Shown: in pieces, positions 1-8,949 of the stretch
How positions within the stretch are numbered: position 1 is the first letter of the stretch
Layout of the letters: every line of letters begins with the position of its first letter
NCBI GenBank assembly: GCA_947243845.1
Contig: CAMXIF010000019.1
Location: 1 to 56,668, forward strand
Source: an uncultured bacterium
Lineage (GTDB): Bacteria > Bacillota > Clostridia > Lachnospirales > Lachnospiraceae
Length of the DNA: 56,668 bases
Reading direction: 5' to 3'
Notes under the pieces: model-generated
Databases searched by the model: none
What the model saw: only the letters and a program-made list of their open reading frames with translations
What the model was told of the DNA's origin: nothing
Made by a program: the position numbers and the translations under genes

Positions 1-313
1 CCCGATCGAGGCGCCCCGCATAGGTCAGACGAACCGGATATTTCAGCGCCTGCACCACCGTCTTCTCCGCATGGACATCCCGCTCGGTACAGGTGACGCC
101 GACCGGTTTATAGTAGGCAAGCACCACCTTTTGATTGGGTGATGACACTATCTTGCCGCGCACAGCCACCTGATCATTGTCGGTTACCTTCCTGCCTGGC
201 TCCGCCATCTCACCATTAACCGTCACAAGTCCCTGTTCGATCAGCTTGTCCGCATCCCTTCTGGAACACACCCCGCAGGAAGCCAGATACCGGTTCAGTC
301 GGATTGCTTCCAT
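1..313 (-). CDS. RluF/RluB-type pseudouridine synthase, C-terminus outside window
   Basis: Converts a uridine in rRNA to pseudouridine. The 104 visible residues contain an N-terminal S4 RNA-binding domain (about 1-50, LNRYLASCGVCSRRDADKLI), then YYKPVGVTCTE, and end exactly in GRLDR. That motif carries the catalytic aspartate of the RsuA/RluB/RluF family. The KPVGVTCT form resembles RluF more than RluB. The ATG shares its A with the TGA stop of the upstream SGNH gene, so translation is probably coupled. The rest of the catalytic domain lies left of the window. The family is secure; the exact rRNA target cannot be told. Confidence 0.88.
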   Translation of the reverse strand, partial: MEAIRLNRYLASCGVCSRRDADKLIEQGLVTVNGEMAEPGRKVTDNDQVAVRGKIVSSPNQKVVLAYYKPVGVTCTERDVHAEKTVVQALKYPVRLTYAGRLDR

Positions 314-1539
314 CATTGAACTCCTTCAACAGGGGCCGGGGCAACATCCGCAGTCTGCGTTCCCTCTGTACCGTCCGCTTCCACTGCCGCAGCCGCATTA
401 TTTATATCACTTCCATCCGCCGCCGGTACTGCCACTGCCGCAGAATCTCCTCTCTCCACGCCATGTTCCATCAAGAACTGCCGCCACTTATCATAATGTT
501 TGGCATACAGATGCACACCGTCAAAAGTCAGATCCGACAATAAGAAGCCTTCACTGTCCGTAAACATCGGATTGCTGTCCAGATAGAAAATATCCGTTCC
601 GTTGGCAAGTCTCGCACTAGCCACATTCTTATCATTGATATTAATATTATTAAACTCTGTCGCCATATTATTCTTCTCACGGCTGATATGCAGATTCGCC
701 ATAATGAAGATAGTTGCCGTTGGCTGCCACTCCCTGATCTGTTTTAACACTGACATATATTCCTGCAGATACATGGTCGTATTGCCATAACCCAATTCAT
801 TCATGCCAAGCATGATATAAATCTTACCGTACTGTCTTTCCTGTAATACCTTCTTCAAATCCACCTTCTGACCAGTACCCTGCTCGGTCACACCGTCATC
901 CTTCAGCAGTTTGAAAATGGTCATGCCATTGTCACAGAAAAAGTCTGCGCCATCCAGCCCTACATAATCATATATTCCCAAAGTACGAGAATCCCCAAGA
1001 AAGGCTGCGTCATTAAAATAACTATCGTTCTCTAACACATAGGGGTACTCGGTAGTCAATGCAATTTTTCCTGCATCCGAGTAATATCTGGATTCTATCT
1101 CCAAAGGCGTATAAGGCAGGAACTTTGTGGTCCCTTTCACAATTTCTTCCTGTATTTCCGGCGTTTCATATGTTTCAATCTCTATATTCAGTGCATTTTC
1201 ATCCTCAATACCGGTCGTTTCTTCCTTGCGTTCTCCTGCATTTTCAGGATTCTCCTGCAGGTTTTCCGAAATCATATTCTGATTTAATGCATCCTGAATA
1301 CCAGTATCCTGAATCTCCTCCACCATCACCGGAACCTCTCCCTGGGTCTGATGTTCCTCCGCTTTAACGATATCCCCCACCACGGATATGGTTCGGTCAT
1401 TCGTTATGATATGATCCACAAGCCGTACGCCTATTTCATCAAAACTAATCATGACAATCACTGATGACACCATAATCAAAATCAGATACGGACAATTATA
1501 TACGTTTTCCAATAATCTTCTCATCTTTTGTTTGATCAT
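313..1539 (-). CDS. Membrane-anchored SGNH/GDSL-like protein, partner of the MBOAT acyltransferase
   Basis: 408 residues. One N-terminal membrane segment (about 18-38) is followed by an acidic low-complexity stretch (about 55-135) and an extracytoplasmic SGNH domain. Catalytic blocks are visible: GDSR at 182-185 (nucleophile S184), GMNELG at 245-250 (N247) and DGVH at 340-343 (D340, H343). The C-terminus is Ala/Val rich. Proteins of this kind work with MBOAT transferases in O-acylation of surface polysaccharides, peptidoglycan or teichoic acid (compare DltD, AlgX/AlgJ, PatB). The MBOAT gene ends 37 bp upstream on the same strand, which supports a functional pair. The acyl group and acceptor are unknown. 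The stop overlaps the next start (TGATG). Confidence 0.85.
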   Translation of the reverse strand: MIKQKMRRLLENVYNCPYLILIMVSSVIVMISFDEIGVRLVDHIITNDRTISVVGDIVKAEEHQTQGEVPVMVEEIQDTGIQDALNQNMISENLQENPENAGERKEETTGIEDENALNIEIETYETPEIQEEIVKGTTKFLPYTPLEIESRYYSDAGKIALTTEYPYVLENDSYFNDAAFLGDSRTLGIYDYVGLDGADFFCDNGMTIFKLLKDDGVTEQGTGQKVDLKKVLQERQYGKIYIMLGMNELGYGNTTMYLQEYMSVLKQIREWQPTATIFIMANLHISREKNNMATEFNNININDKNVASARLANGTDIFYLDSNPMFTDSEGFLLSDLTFDGVHLYAKHYDKWRQFLMEHGVERGDSAAVAVPAADGSDINNAAAAVEADGTEGTQTADVAPAPVEGVQ

Positions 1540-1576
1540 TTCAACCCTCTGCCCACAGACATCTGTCCTCTAAAAT

Positions 1577-2998
1577 CTAAAATCTAAAATATAAAAACGG
1601 ATTATTACTGCCAACTACAATTTCATAGACCGACCACCAGAATATTGCAAATAGAAACAATACCATGAACCATCTGTCTTTGTATCTATGATACCACTTT
1701 TTCGGGAAAGGTGTTATAAAAATAACACACACTATTAATAAAATCCCGTAATCTTTCAAATACCGTATAAACTGCTCTGTTCCCACCATTACCCGGCCTG
1801 CATAAATCCCTGCCATATTGCCGAGATAAGCAGCAAGCTGACTCATATCTGAGATTGCAAATATTACCCACGTCACCGGAATGATCAAGAGCGTATAGAT
1901 ATGTCCCAGCACTCCAGACCGTTCCATCCATTTGCCATAAGTTTTCTTCTCCAGGGAAATCAGCAGGAAAAAAACGAGGCCCCAGAGCACAAAATTCCAG
2001 TCCGCCCCATGCCAGAACCCAGTCAGCACCCAGACAATAAAGAGATTACAGATTGTTCTCATGTCCCCTTTGCGGTTGCCGCCCAGCGGAATATAGATAT
2101 AATCCCGGAACCAGCTGCCCAGTGTGATATGCCACCTTCTCCAGAATTCCGCGATGGAGCGGGATGTATAAGGATCATCGAAGTTCCGCGGAATCCGAAA
2201 TCCCAGCATCTTACCCAGTCCCATGGCCATCACAGAATATCCCCAGAAATCAAAATAGATCTGAAAGGAATAAGCCAAGGCTCCCATCCATGCCACCGAG
2301 ACATGCAGATTGCCCGGCCCTGCCGTCATGATTGTATTCCAAAGGGTACTGATCCGATCTGCCATCAGAACTTTAATGCCCAGCCCCACTGCAAACAGTT
2401 TCAAACCATTCTCCAGATCCCTGACTCTGATCCTGCGCTCCGCCATGCGGTCTGCCACTTCGCCATAACGCAGGATAGGACCTACGATCAGCTGAGGGAA
2501 CATGCAGATATAATTGGAATAAGCCACCAGCCCAGCCCGCTTGGATACTATGCCCCAGTAACAGTCAAACTGATAAGATAACATCTGAAACGTATAAAAA
2601 CTGATTCCCAGTGGCAGCGCCAGGGACAAAATCGGCAGCAACTGATTTCCCGTAATCCCATTCACATTTCCGGCCACAAAATCCCAGTATTTAAACACAA
2701 ATAACGTGCCCAAATCAAACACACATGCCAGGATAAGCGCCCGTTTGCGCCGTTTCTTAGCCTTCAGTTTACGGTTCTTTTGGGGAGATTTCGGTTCCCA
2801 GAACATATATCTGCTCAAACCATAGTTAACCAAAACAGAACCCATGAGCAGCAGAACAAAATACGGTTCCCCCACCCCGTAAAACACAAGGCTTCCCACA
2901 AGCAGTACATAATTGCGATACTTCGCGGGCACGGCCAAATATACTATCATAAAAATCGGCAGAAACCGAAATAAAAATCCCACACTGGAAAATAACAT
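1577..2998 (-). CDS. MBOAT family O-acyltransferase (AlgI/DltB-like)
   Basis: A 473-residue polytopic membrane protein. It moves acyl groups across or within the membrane to extracellular acceptors. Diagnostic MBOAT features are visible: WRRWH with conserved H290, and GFWHGADWN with the presumed catalytic H330, as well as DFWGYS near 250-255 and DDPYTSRSIAEFWRRW. The architecture matches AlgI/PatA-like acetyltransferases, and the length is typical. It is the first gene of an operon with the SGNH protein. A promoter lies 60-90 bp upstream, and AGGGGAG about 10 nt before the ATG is the ribosome binding site. Wall polysaccharide, peptidoglycan or teichoic acid are all possible acceptors. Confidence 0.93.
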   Translation of the reverse strand: MLFSSVGFLFRFLPIFMIVYLAVPAKYRNYVLLVGSLVFYGVGEPYFVLLLMGSVLVNYGLSRYMFWEPKSPQKNRKLKAKKRRKRALILACVFDLGTLFVFKYWDFVAGNVNGITGNQLLPILSLALPLGISFYTFQMLSYQFDCYWGIVSKRAGLVAYSNYICMFPQLIVGPILRYGEVADRMAERRIRVRDLENGLKLFAVGLGIKVLMADRISTLWNTIMTAGPGNLHVSVAWMGALAYSFQIYFDFWGYSVMAMGLGKMLGFRIPRNFDDPYTSRSIAEFWRRWHITLGSWFRDYIYIPLGGNRKGDMRTICNLFIVWVLTGFWHGADWNFVLWGLVFFLLISLEKKTYGKWMERSGVLGHIYTLLIIPVTWVIFAISDMSQLAAYLGNMAGIYAGRVMVGTEQFIRYLKDYGILLIVCVIFITPFPKKWYHRYKDRWFMVLFLFAIFWWSVYEIVVGSNNPFLYFRF

Positions 2999-3058
2999 TG
3001 ATATAAAACTCCCCTACACAAATTAGGGCGGTTTATCTTATGTACAGACCCTATATCT

Positions 3059-3087
3059 AGTATATTCCAGGTAAAATGATTTTACAA
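3059..3087 (-). promoter_or_regulatory. Promoter with palindromic operator for the MBOAT-SGNH operon
   Basis: On the minus strand a -35 TTGTAA (3082-3087) and a -10 TATACT (3059-3064) are separated by 17 bp. A perfect palindrome, GTAAAAT-G-ATTTTAC (3071-3085), overlaps the -35 and the spacer. It looks like a repressor site. The cognate regulator is not identifiable here. Confidence 0.6.
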
Positions 3088-3135
3088 GGCCAAAATTTCT
3101 TTTCCCATGGTATCACCTTTTACTGCTCTCTTTTA

Positions 3136-4683
3136 TTATATGCACCGAAACACAGCATATGACTGCGCCCCTGCCAAACAGGATTCTTTTTGCAGGCAGA
3201 CTGACCCTATCTCGAAAAGTTTTTCTCCCGCCGCAGCCTGCCAGGGAACCTGTTCTTCCCTGCCGGACGGATTGCAGACAAAGACAAGATCATCTCTCTG
3301 ATAAACAAAACTCCGCAAATCTTTTCCGGCCGTCAGGATTTTCAAATTATCGTGCTGAGTAAATGCCTTTTCCGCATGCCTTAAAGCAAGTACATCTTTC
3401 ACCGTATAATAGAGGGAATCTGCACGGTTCTGTTGATTTTCCACCGTAGGCGCTCCTGCGTCCGTATCCACTGGCAGGTAAAGACTTTCGGCATCCGCTC
3501 CGGAGAACCCGCAGTTAATGCCATCTGTCCACTGCATGGGCGTGCGCGAACCCGTCCGTGTATAACCGCCCTCCTTGGTGGGCAGATGCAGATAGCGCAT
3601 ACCGATCTCATCCCCGTAATAGATAAAAGGAGCACCCGGCATCGTCAAAAGAAAGGCATAGGCAAGTTTTAATTCCCGCTCTTCCAAATGATAGGCTGCC
3701 CTGACTGTATCATGATTGCCCGTGATCAGACAGTAAAATCCCCGCTCCTTCACCGCCTCGTATTTGGGCAGGTATTCTTCCAGGAAATCCAGGATGCTCC
3801 TGTCACTGTCCTTCCGAAAAAAGCTGTTGTCCCGGCCGCTCTCATCATAATCCCTCAGAAGCTTATGATAACCGTTGCCCGTCCAGTCCAGGAAGAAATC
3901 CATCTGAAATCCGGCCATATTGATGGCCGACTGGGGATTATTCCACTCGGACACAAAAACAGCCTCCGGATATTTTGTGTGCACGCTCTCCAGAAGATCC
4001 CGCCAGACTTCACAGGTGCCGCTCTTGACCGCATCATCATTCTTGACCAGAGAATCCGCCATATCCACACGGAAGCCGTCACACCCCTTATCCAGCCAGA
4101 AGCACATCACATCCCGCATGGCATCTCTGGTAGCCAGACAGGCCGGATCATCCATGGCCTTCTGCCAGGGTTTATCAGGGTGCAGGAATCCATAGTTTAA
4201 GGCCGGCTGACATTTAAAGAAATTCAGGATATAGGTACCGTTGCGCTCACATTCCCCGGCAATATAGGCAAAGCCGTCCGCCCGCATCAGCCACGCGTCC
4301 GTCCAGATATATCGGTCGGAATATTCATTCTCTGCCGCCCGCCCGCTCTCTCGAAACCATCTGTGTTCCTCTGAGGTATGACCCGGCACCAGATCTAAGA
4401 GAATATGCATCTGCCTTTTGTGTACTTCCTCAAAAAGCCTGACCAGATCCTCCATTGTCCCATAACGCTCGGCCGTTTTCTTATAATCCCGCACATCGTA
4501 ACCGGCATCTGCAAACGGCGAATCATAACAAGGATTCATCCAGATCGCATTGCACCCCAGTTCTTTGATATAGTCCAGTCTATCGATTATGCCGTTAAAA
4601 TCTCCGATACCATCATTATTGGAATCCTGAAAAGACTGTGGGTAAATCTCATAAAACACTGCATCCTTCAGCCAGTTTGTCAT
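3136..4683 (-). CDS. GH13 alpha-glucosidase (oligo-1,6-glucosidase/alpha-amylase type)
   Basis: A 515-residue cytoplasmic alpha-glucosidase that hydrolyses short alpha-glucans. The GH13 regions are visible: DLVPGH at 97-102, GFRVDMAD with nucleophile D207, VSEW with acid/base E246, and NHD at 323-325. The opening YEIYPQSFQDSNNDGIGDF is typical of the oligo-1,6-glucosidase/trehalose-6-phosphate hydrolase group. It has no signal peptide. I start at 4683 because GGAGGA sits just before that ATG, whereas the in-frame ATG at 4695 has its own first codons as the SD. The gene starts 38 bp after the rRNA methyltransferase and is probably cotranscribed. Exact linkage specificity (alpha-1,6 or alpha-1,4) cannot be fixed. 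Confidence 0.9.
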   Translation of the reverse strand: MTNWLKDAVFYEIYPQSFQDSNNDGIGDFNGIIDRLDYIKELGCNAIWMNPCYDSPFADAGYDVRDYKKTAERYGTMEDLVRLFEEVHKRQMHILLDLVPGHTSEEHRWFRESGRAAENEYSDRYIWTDAWLMRADGFAYIAGECERNGTYILNFFKCQPALNYGFLHPDKPWQKAMDDPACLATRDAMRDVMCFWLDKGCDGFRVDMADSLVKNDDAVKSGTCEVWRDLLESVHTKYPEAVFVSEWNNPQSAINMAGFQMDFFLDWTGNGYHKLLRDYDESGRDNSFFRKDSDRSILDFLEEYLPKYEAVKERGFYCLITGNHDTVRAAYHLEERELKLAYAFLLTMPGAPFIYYGDEIGMRYLHLPTKEGGYTRTGSRTPMQWTDGINCGFSGADAESLYLPVDTDAGAPTVENQQNRADSLYYTVKDVLALRHAEKAFTQHDNLKILTAGKDLRSFVYQRDDLVFVCNPSGREEQVPWQAAAGEKLFEIGSVCLQKESCLAGAQSYAVFRCI

Positions 4684-4721
4684 ATCTTCCTCCATTCCGG
4701 CGCCTATAACATGGCCGCCTG

Positions 4722-6200
4722 TTATATATTTTTACGAAGTCCTTTGGGATAGTGATTCTTAATCTGGCCTCCGGAGGCCTTTCCAAACCCGATAGAATAC
4801 CCCTCATACACAAGAAGCATCCAGCCTCTCTCCTGCCCGCAGGAAACACTCTCTCCGCGAAGGTACCGCCCTGCTTCTTCCATTGTCAGTTCTCTCACCC
4901 TGTCCGTATCTTTATCAATGAGAGTCATGGCCAGCGCGTGTGCCGGTTCAAAACGGTTTTTTCTGTCTGTCAGAAGACAGAGGCCTGGCCGCAGTACTTT
5001 CACACCTGCTAAGGGAATCATCTCTTTCGGCACCAGATACACCTGCTCCCCGAATCCGGTGACTGTGCCGTCCTGACCGTCTACCCATGTCCCCGGCAAA
5101 CCCAGTTCCTGTACCAGAAATGCTATTGTCATCTCCCGCAGTTTTCTGTCGCCGGCCCGTTCCCTGCTGGGTTTGCTATTCTTGCCATTTTTGCTGCTTA
5201 TGCTGAACTGACCGTCTATTCTATCCTTCCCGTTCTGTCTGTCCTCCCCATACGGTGACAGTTCCTGTCCTGTCAATTCACCCTTCCTGCGAAGCCGGGC
5301 AATATAATGCCCCTCCCCTTTCAGCCTGTGCGGCCACAACCGCATCGTATGTTCGATTCCGTCTGCAGGATGATCTATCCATCCCGGCTGTCCCTGAGAA
5401 AACGCCTCACAGCAGTTCGTTTCTTCTATTATATAGTCCGCATGAGCATGGATAAATGCACTGACTGTTCCCTCATTTTCCTCCGGTGCGAAGGTACAGG
5501 TGGAATAGACCAGTACGCCGCCTGGCTTTAACATACTGGCGGCCTCCTCCAGAATCTTGCCCTGTCTGTCGGCACACATCATCACATGTGCAGGAGACCA
5601 CTCCTGCCTGGCCGTCTCATCCTTACGAAACATCCCCTCCCCGGAACAGGGAGCATCCACCAGAATCCGGTCAAAAAAGGCCGGGAAAAGAGAGGAAAGC
5701 CGTTCCGGCCTCTCATTGCACACCACACAGTTTCTCACCCCCATGCGCTCCACATTCTGGGATAAAATCCTGGCTCGCTCCGGCACAATCTCATTGGCGA
5801 CCAGAAGCCCTTTTCCTTTCATCCTGCCTGCAATCTGCGTGGTCTTACCACCGGGAGCCGCGCATAGATCCAGAATCCGTTCTCCCGGCTGCGGATCTAA
5901 AATCTCCACCACTGCCATGGCGGAAGGTTCTTGAATATAGTAGGCTCCGGCCTCATGCAGCACATGCCGCCCCGGCTGCTGTGCCGCCTGATAATAATAC
6001 CCTTCCCTGGCCCAGGTAATCTTGTCCAGCACAAAGGGCATCTGTTTCGCAAATGTCTCTGCCGAACGCTTCAATGGATTATGTCTCAACCCATAATATC
6101 GTTCCTTTTCGTAGCTTGCCAGAAAAGCGCTGTATTCTTCTTCCAAAAGCCGTTCCATCCGCTCACAAAATGCCTGCGGCAGTCTGATCTGTTCGTCCAT
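4722..6200 (-). CDS. rsmF: RsmF-like rRNA (cytosine-C5) methyltransferase, NOL1/NOP2/Sun family
   Basis: 492 residues. It methylates C5 of a cytosine in rRNA using S-adenosylmethionine. The SAM site is DLCAAPGGKT at 111-120. The two family cysteines are C185 in DAPCSGEGMF (motif IV) and C235 in YSTCTF (motif VI). The C-terminal RNA-binding extension ends in the typical NHYPKGLRK. I choose the ATG at 6200 because AGGAG lies 7 nt upstream; an in-frame ATG at 6221 lacks such a site. It is the first gene of the operon with the GH13 glucosidase and divergent from a TetR gene. The symbol is by family resemblance; the modified position is not tested. Confidence 0.9.
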   Translation of the reverse strand: MDEQIRLPQAFCERMERLLEEEYSAFLASYEKERYYGLRHNPLKRSAETFAKQMPFVLDKITWAREGYYYQAAQQPGRHVLHEAGAYYIQEPSAMAVVEILDPQPGERILDLCAAPGGKTTQIAGRMKGKGLLVANEIVPERARILSQNVERMGVRNCVVCNERPERLSSLFPAFFDRILVDAPCSGEGMFRKDETARQEWSPAHVMMCADRQGKILEEAASMLKPGGVLVYSTCTFAPEENEGTVSAFIHAHADYIIEETNCCEAFSQGQPGWIDHPADGIEHTMRLWPHRLKGEGHYIARLRRKGELTGQELSPYGEDRQNGKDRIDGQFSISSKNGKNSKPSRERAGDRKLREMTIAFLVQELGLPGTWVDGQDGTVTGFGEQVYLVPKEMIPLAGVKVLRPGLCLLTDRKNRFEPAHALAMTLIDKDTDRVRELTMEEAGRYLRGESVSCGQERGWMLLVYEGYSIGFGKASGGQIKNHYPKGLRKNI

Positions 6201-6239
6201 AATATCTCCTGTATGATGCAAAGACTCATCTTATATAGT

Positions 6240-6269
6240 ATATTAAAGTCTGACGCTCATTTCTGTCAA
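6240..6269 (-). promoter_or_regulatory. Predicted promoter of the rsmF-GH13 operon
   Basis: The minus strand carries a perfect -35 TTGACA (6264-6269) and a -10 TAATAT (6240-6245) with an 18 bp spacer. A TTTAAT two bases nearer is an alternative -10. It lies about 40 bp upstream of the chosen rsmF start. Confidence 0.55.
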
Positions 6270-6316
6270 ACGGTTTATCAGGGTTCTTGCAGTGTGTTCA
6301 GAACATTTCTGCTGTA

Positions 6317-6345
6317 TATACAATATGACCCTTATATATTATAAT
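6317..6345 (+). promoter_or_regulatory. Possible promoter of the tetR gene
   Basis: The plus strand has -10 TATAAT (6340-6345) and a weak -35 TATACA (6317-6322), spacer 17 bp. The region is AT-rich, so only the -10 is convincing. It is divergent from the rsmF promoter. Confidence 0.4.
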
Positions 6346-6392
6346 GAAAACTATAACGAAAAGGATTCATCAACCCGAAGGGAGAACATACG

Positions 6393-6986
6393 ATGCCGAG
6401 AAAAGACAGCCGCAATACCAAAGGAAGAATCATAGAATCCGCATGGGAACTTTTCTATGAACAGGGCTATGAAAACACCACGATTGACGATATCGTGGAA
6501 CATTCAGAGACTTCAAAAGGCTCCTTCTACCACTATTTTGACGGTAAGGACGCTCTTCTCTCCTCCCTCTCCTATCTTTTTGACAGCAAATACGAGGAAC
6601 TGACTCCCTCCCTGGAACAATTTCCTTCCTGCCTCGACCAGCTCGTCTATTTAAATCATGAACTATTTCTGATGATCGAGAACAAGGTACCTCTGGATCT
6701 CCTCGCCAGACTGCTCTCCACCCAGCTGACCACCGCCGGAGAAAAACATCTTTTAGATCACGGGCGCACCTACTACCGTCTGCTCCGCAAAATCATCATA
6801 GAAGGACAAAAAAGCGGAGAACTTCGTAAGGATCTTTCTGTCAACGAGATGGTCAAGGCATATTCCCTCTTTGAGCGCGCCATCATGTACGACTGGTGTA
6901 TCTGCAACGGCGAATATTCTCTTTATCAGTATGCCGGCACACTGCTACCCACGTTTCTGCGCGGATTCATTATGGTGTCCTCTTAG
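6393..6986 (+). CDS. TetR family transcriptional regulator
   Basis: A 197-residue DNA-binding repressor. The N-terminal TetR HTH (about 10-56) is clear: RIIESAWELFYEQGYENTTIDDIVEHSETSKGSFYHYF followed by KDALL. The C-terminal ligand domain is not diagnostic, as usual for the family. GGGAG lies upstream of the ATG. The Na+/proline symporter starts about 160 bp downstream in the same direction, so that gene or tetR itself are possible targets. No clear TetR operator palindrome could be assigned. Confidence 0.9.
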   Translation: MPRKDSRNTKGRIIESAWELFYEQGYENTTIDDIVEHSETSKGSFYHYFDGKDALLSSLSYLFDSKYEELTPSLEQFPSCLDQLVYLNHELFLMIENKVPLDLLARLLSTQLTTAGEKHLLDHGRTYYRLLRKIIIEGQKSGELRKDLSVNEMVKAYSLFERAIMYDWCICNGEYSLYQYAGTLLPTFLRGFIMVSS

Positions 6987-7143
6987 ACTCCAGACTCAAT
7001 TCTATACTTTAGTTCATATTTCTTTCTGTTTTTCCTTGTGATAGACTGGCTAAGGATTCGTGTCTATGCGCACCTGGCATGAATCTGACCGTTGAACAGT
7101 CACCGGACGATAAACAGACCGTGCGCAGAAATGAGGAACTATC

Positions 7144-8676
7144 ATGACATCACAAATCTGTATCATTATTTCCATTATGGTCTATCTGGGCCTGATGATC
7201 TACATCGGCGTGACCTATTCCAAGCAAAATACACAGGCCTCCGAATTTTATCTGGGCGGCCGCAGACTGGGACCGCTTGTCACTGCCATGAGTGCAGAGG
7301 CCTCCGATATGAGCAGCTATCTTCTGATGGGACTGCCCGGCCTTGCTTACATATCCGGTATCGCGGATGTAGGCTGGACCGCTATCGGTCTTGCCATCGG
7401 CACCTACCTGAACTGGCTTTTCGTCTCCAAAAGAATCCGCCGCTATTCCAGCAGGATAGGCTCTTTTACCATCCCGGACTTCTTTGCCAGAAGATATGGA
7501 GATGACAAACATATCCTGACCTGTATTGCCGCCATCGTCATTGTGGTTTTCTTCGTGCCTTACACAGCTTCCGGCTTTGCAGCCTGCGGCAAACTTTTCA
7601 GCACTTTATTCGGAATGAATTATATGATAGCGATGTTACTCAGTGCGGCTGTCATCGTATTATATTGCACATTGGGCGGTTTTCTGGCCGTGAGTACCAC
7701 GGATTTAATCCAGGGCATCACCATGTCTGTTGCCCTTCTGATTGTTGTCGGTTTCGGTGCAGTCACCGTAGGCGGTTTCGATACCGTTATTGCCAATGCC
7801 AGCGAACTGCCTGGCTATTTGAGCATGGTACAGACTCATGTGGCAGATACCATGTCCGCCAAACCCTATACCTTTCTTACCATCTGCTCCACCCTGGCCT
7901 GGGGACTGGGGTACTTCGGTATGCCCCATATTCTCCTGCGTTTCATGGCCATCGAGGATGAAAACAAATTAAAACTTTCCCGCCGGATCGCCACCGTATG
8001 GGTGGTCATCTCCATGGCGGTAGCTGTCTTTATCGGAATTGTGGGATACAGTCTGTCCAAAATGAATGTAATCCCCATGCTGGAAGGCAGCAATTCTGAG
8101 ACAGTCATCGTACAGATTGCCTCCACCCTGAGTATGCACGGTGTTGTGCCTGCATTAATAGCAGGTGTTATTCTTGCTGGTATCCTGGCGGCAACCATGT
8201 CCACCGCCGATTCTCAGCTGTTAGCTGCCGCATCCAGTATCTCTCAGAATCTGGTGCAGGATTTTGGCAAAAAGAAACTGGATACCAGAACCTCCCTGAT
8301 CATTGCTCGTGTCACAGTTATTGTAATCTCCCTGATCGCCGTCTTCATCGCACAGGATCCGAACAGTTCCATCTTTACCATTGTATCCTTTGCCTGGGCC
8401 GGCTTCGGTGCCGCTTTCGGACCTGTAGTCCTGCTGGCATTGTTCTGGAAACGCTCCAACAGACAGGGGGCCTTGGCAGGCATGATCACCGGCGGCGTTA
8501 TGGTATTTGTCTGGAAATATGGCATTGCCACCCTGGGCGGCGCTTTTGCCATCTATGAACTGCTCCCGGCATTCGTGATTGCACTGATCGTCAATGTTGT
8601 GGTCTCTCTTGTCACACCGGCTCCCTCTAAGGAGCTTGTGGAGACTTTTGAATCTGTCAACCAGAAATCCCTGTAA
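7144..8676 (+). CDS. putP: Sodium/proline symporter (PutP, SSS family)
   Basis: 510 residues with about 13 membrane segments. It imports proline with Na+. The N-terminus YSKQNTQASEFYLGGRRLGP and MSAEASDMSSYLLMGLPG match PutP closely, as does TMSTADSQLLAAASS near residues 350-365, a region forming part of the Na+ site. Length is normal for the family. GAGGAA precedes the ATG. A rho-independent terminator follows, so it is the last gene of its transcript. Other SSS substrates such as pantothenate or galactose are less likely on motif grounds. Its role may be osmoprotection or supply of proline for amino-acid fermentation. Confidence 0.92.
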   Translation: MTSQICIIISIMVYLGLMIYIGVTYSKQNTQASEFYLGGRRLGPLVTAMSAEASDMSSYLLMGLPGLAYISGIADVGWTAIGLAIGTYLNWLFVSKRIRRYSSRIGSFTIPDFFARRYGDDKHILTCIAAIVIVVFFVPYTASGFAACGKLFSTLFGMNYMIAMLLSAAVIVLYCTLGGFLAVSTTDLIQGITMSVALLIVVGFGAVTVGGFDTVIANASELPGYLSMVQTHVADTMSAKPYTFLTICSTLAWGLGYFGMPHILLRFMAIEDENKLKLSRRIATVWVVISMAVAVFIGIVGYSLSKMNVIPMLEGSNSETVIVQIASTLSMHGVVPALIAGVILAGILAATMSTADSQLLAAASSISQNLVQDFGKKKLDTRTSLIIARVTVIVISLIAVFIAQDPNSSIFTIVSFAWAGFGAAFGPVVLLALFWKRSNRQGALAGMITGGVMVFVWKYGIATLGGAFAIYELLPAFVIALIVNVVVSLVTPAPSKELVETFESVNQKSL

Positions 8677-8702
8677 TCGATAATCTCTGACTATTTTACA
8701 AA

Positions 8703-8740
8703 ACAAAGCGCCCAGTATTGGACGCTTTGTTTGTTTTATT
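8703..8740 (+). terminator. Rho-independent terminator after putP
   Basis: ACAAAGCG (8703-8710) pairs with CGCTTTGT (8723-8730). An inner CCA/TGG extends the stem and leaves a GTAT loop. A T-rich run (TTGTTTTATT) follows. Confidence 0.85.
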
Positions 8741-8861
8741 ATTATATAAAATAATTTACATCATTGAACATTTCACGTTTATCTCAAAATTTTGCGTGTA
8801 TTTATACGCTATTCCTCTATAATATACATATTTTCTTTTATAACAATTTGTTTAGAATTAA

Positions 8862-8890
8862 TTGACGAAATGGGATTTTATGTATATAAT
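8862..8890 (+). promoter_or_regulatory. Strong sigma-A promoter of the ArsR-type regulator
   Basis: -35 TTGACG (8862-8867) and -10 TATAAT (8885-8890) with an exact 17 bp spacer. The AT-rich 50-nt leader runs to GGAGG at 8936-8940. Confidence 0.75.
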
Positions 8891-8949
8891 TTTAACAGAT
8901 ATACATTATTTTACGAATATATAAACTATATAACTGGAGGACATCAAAA

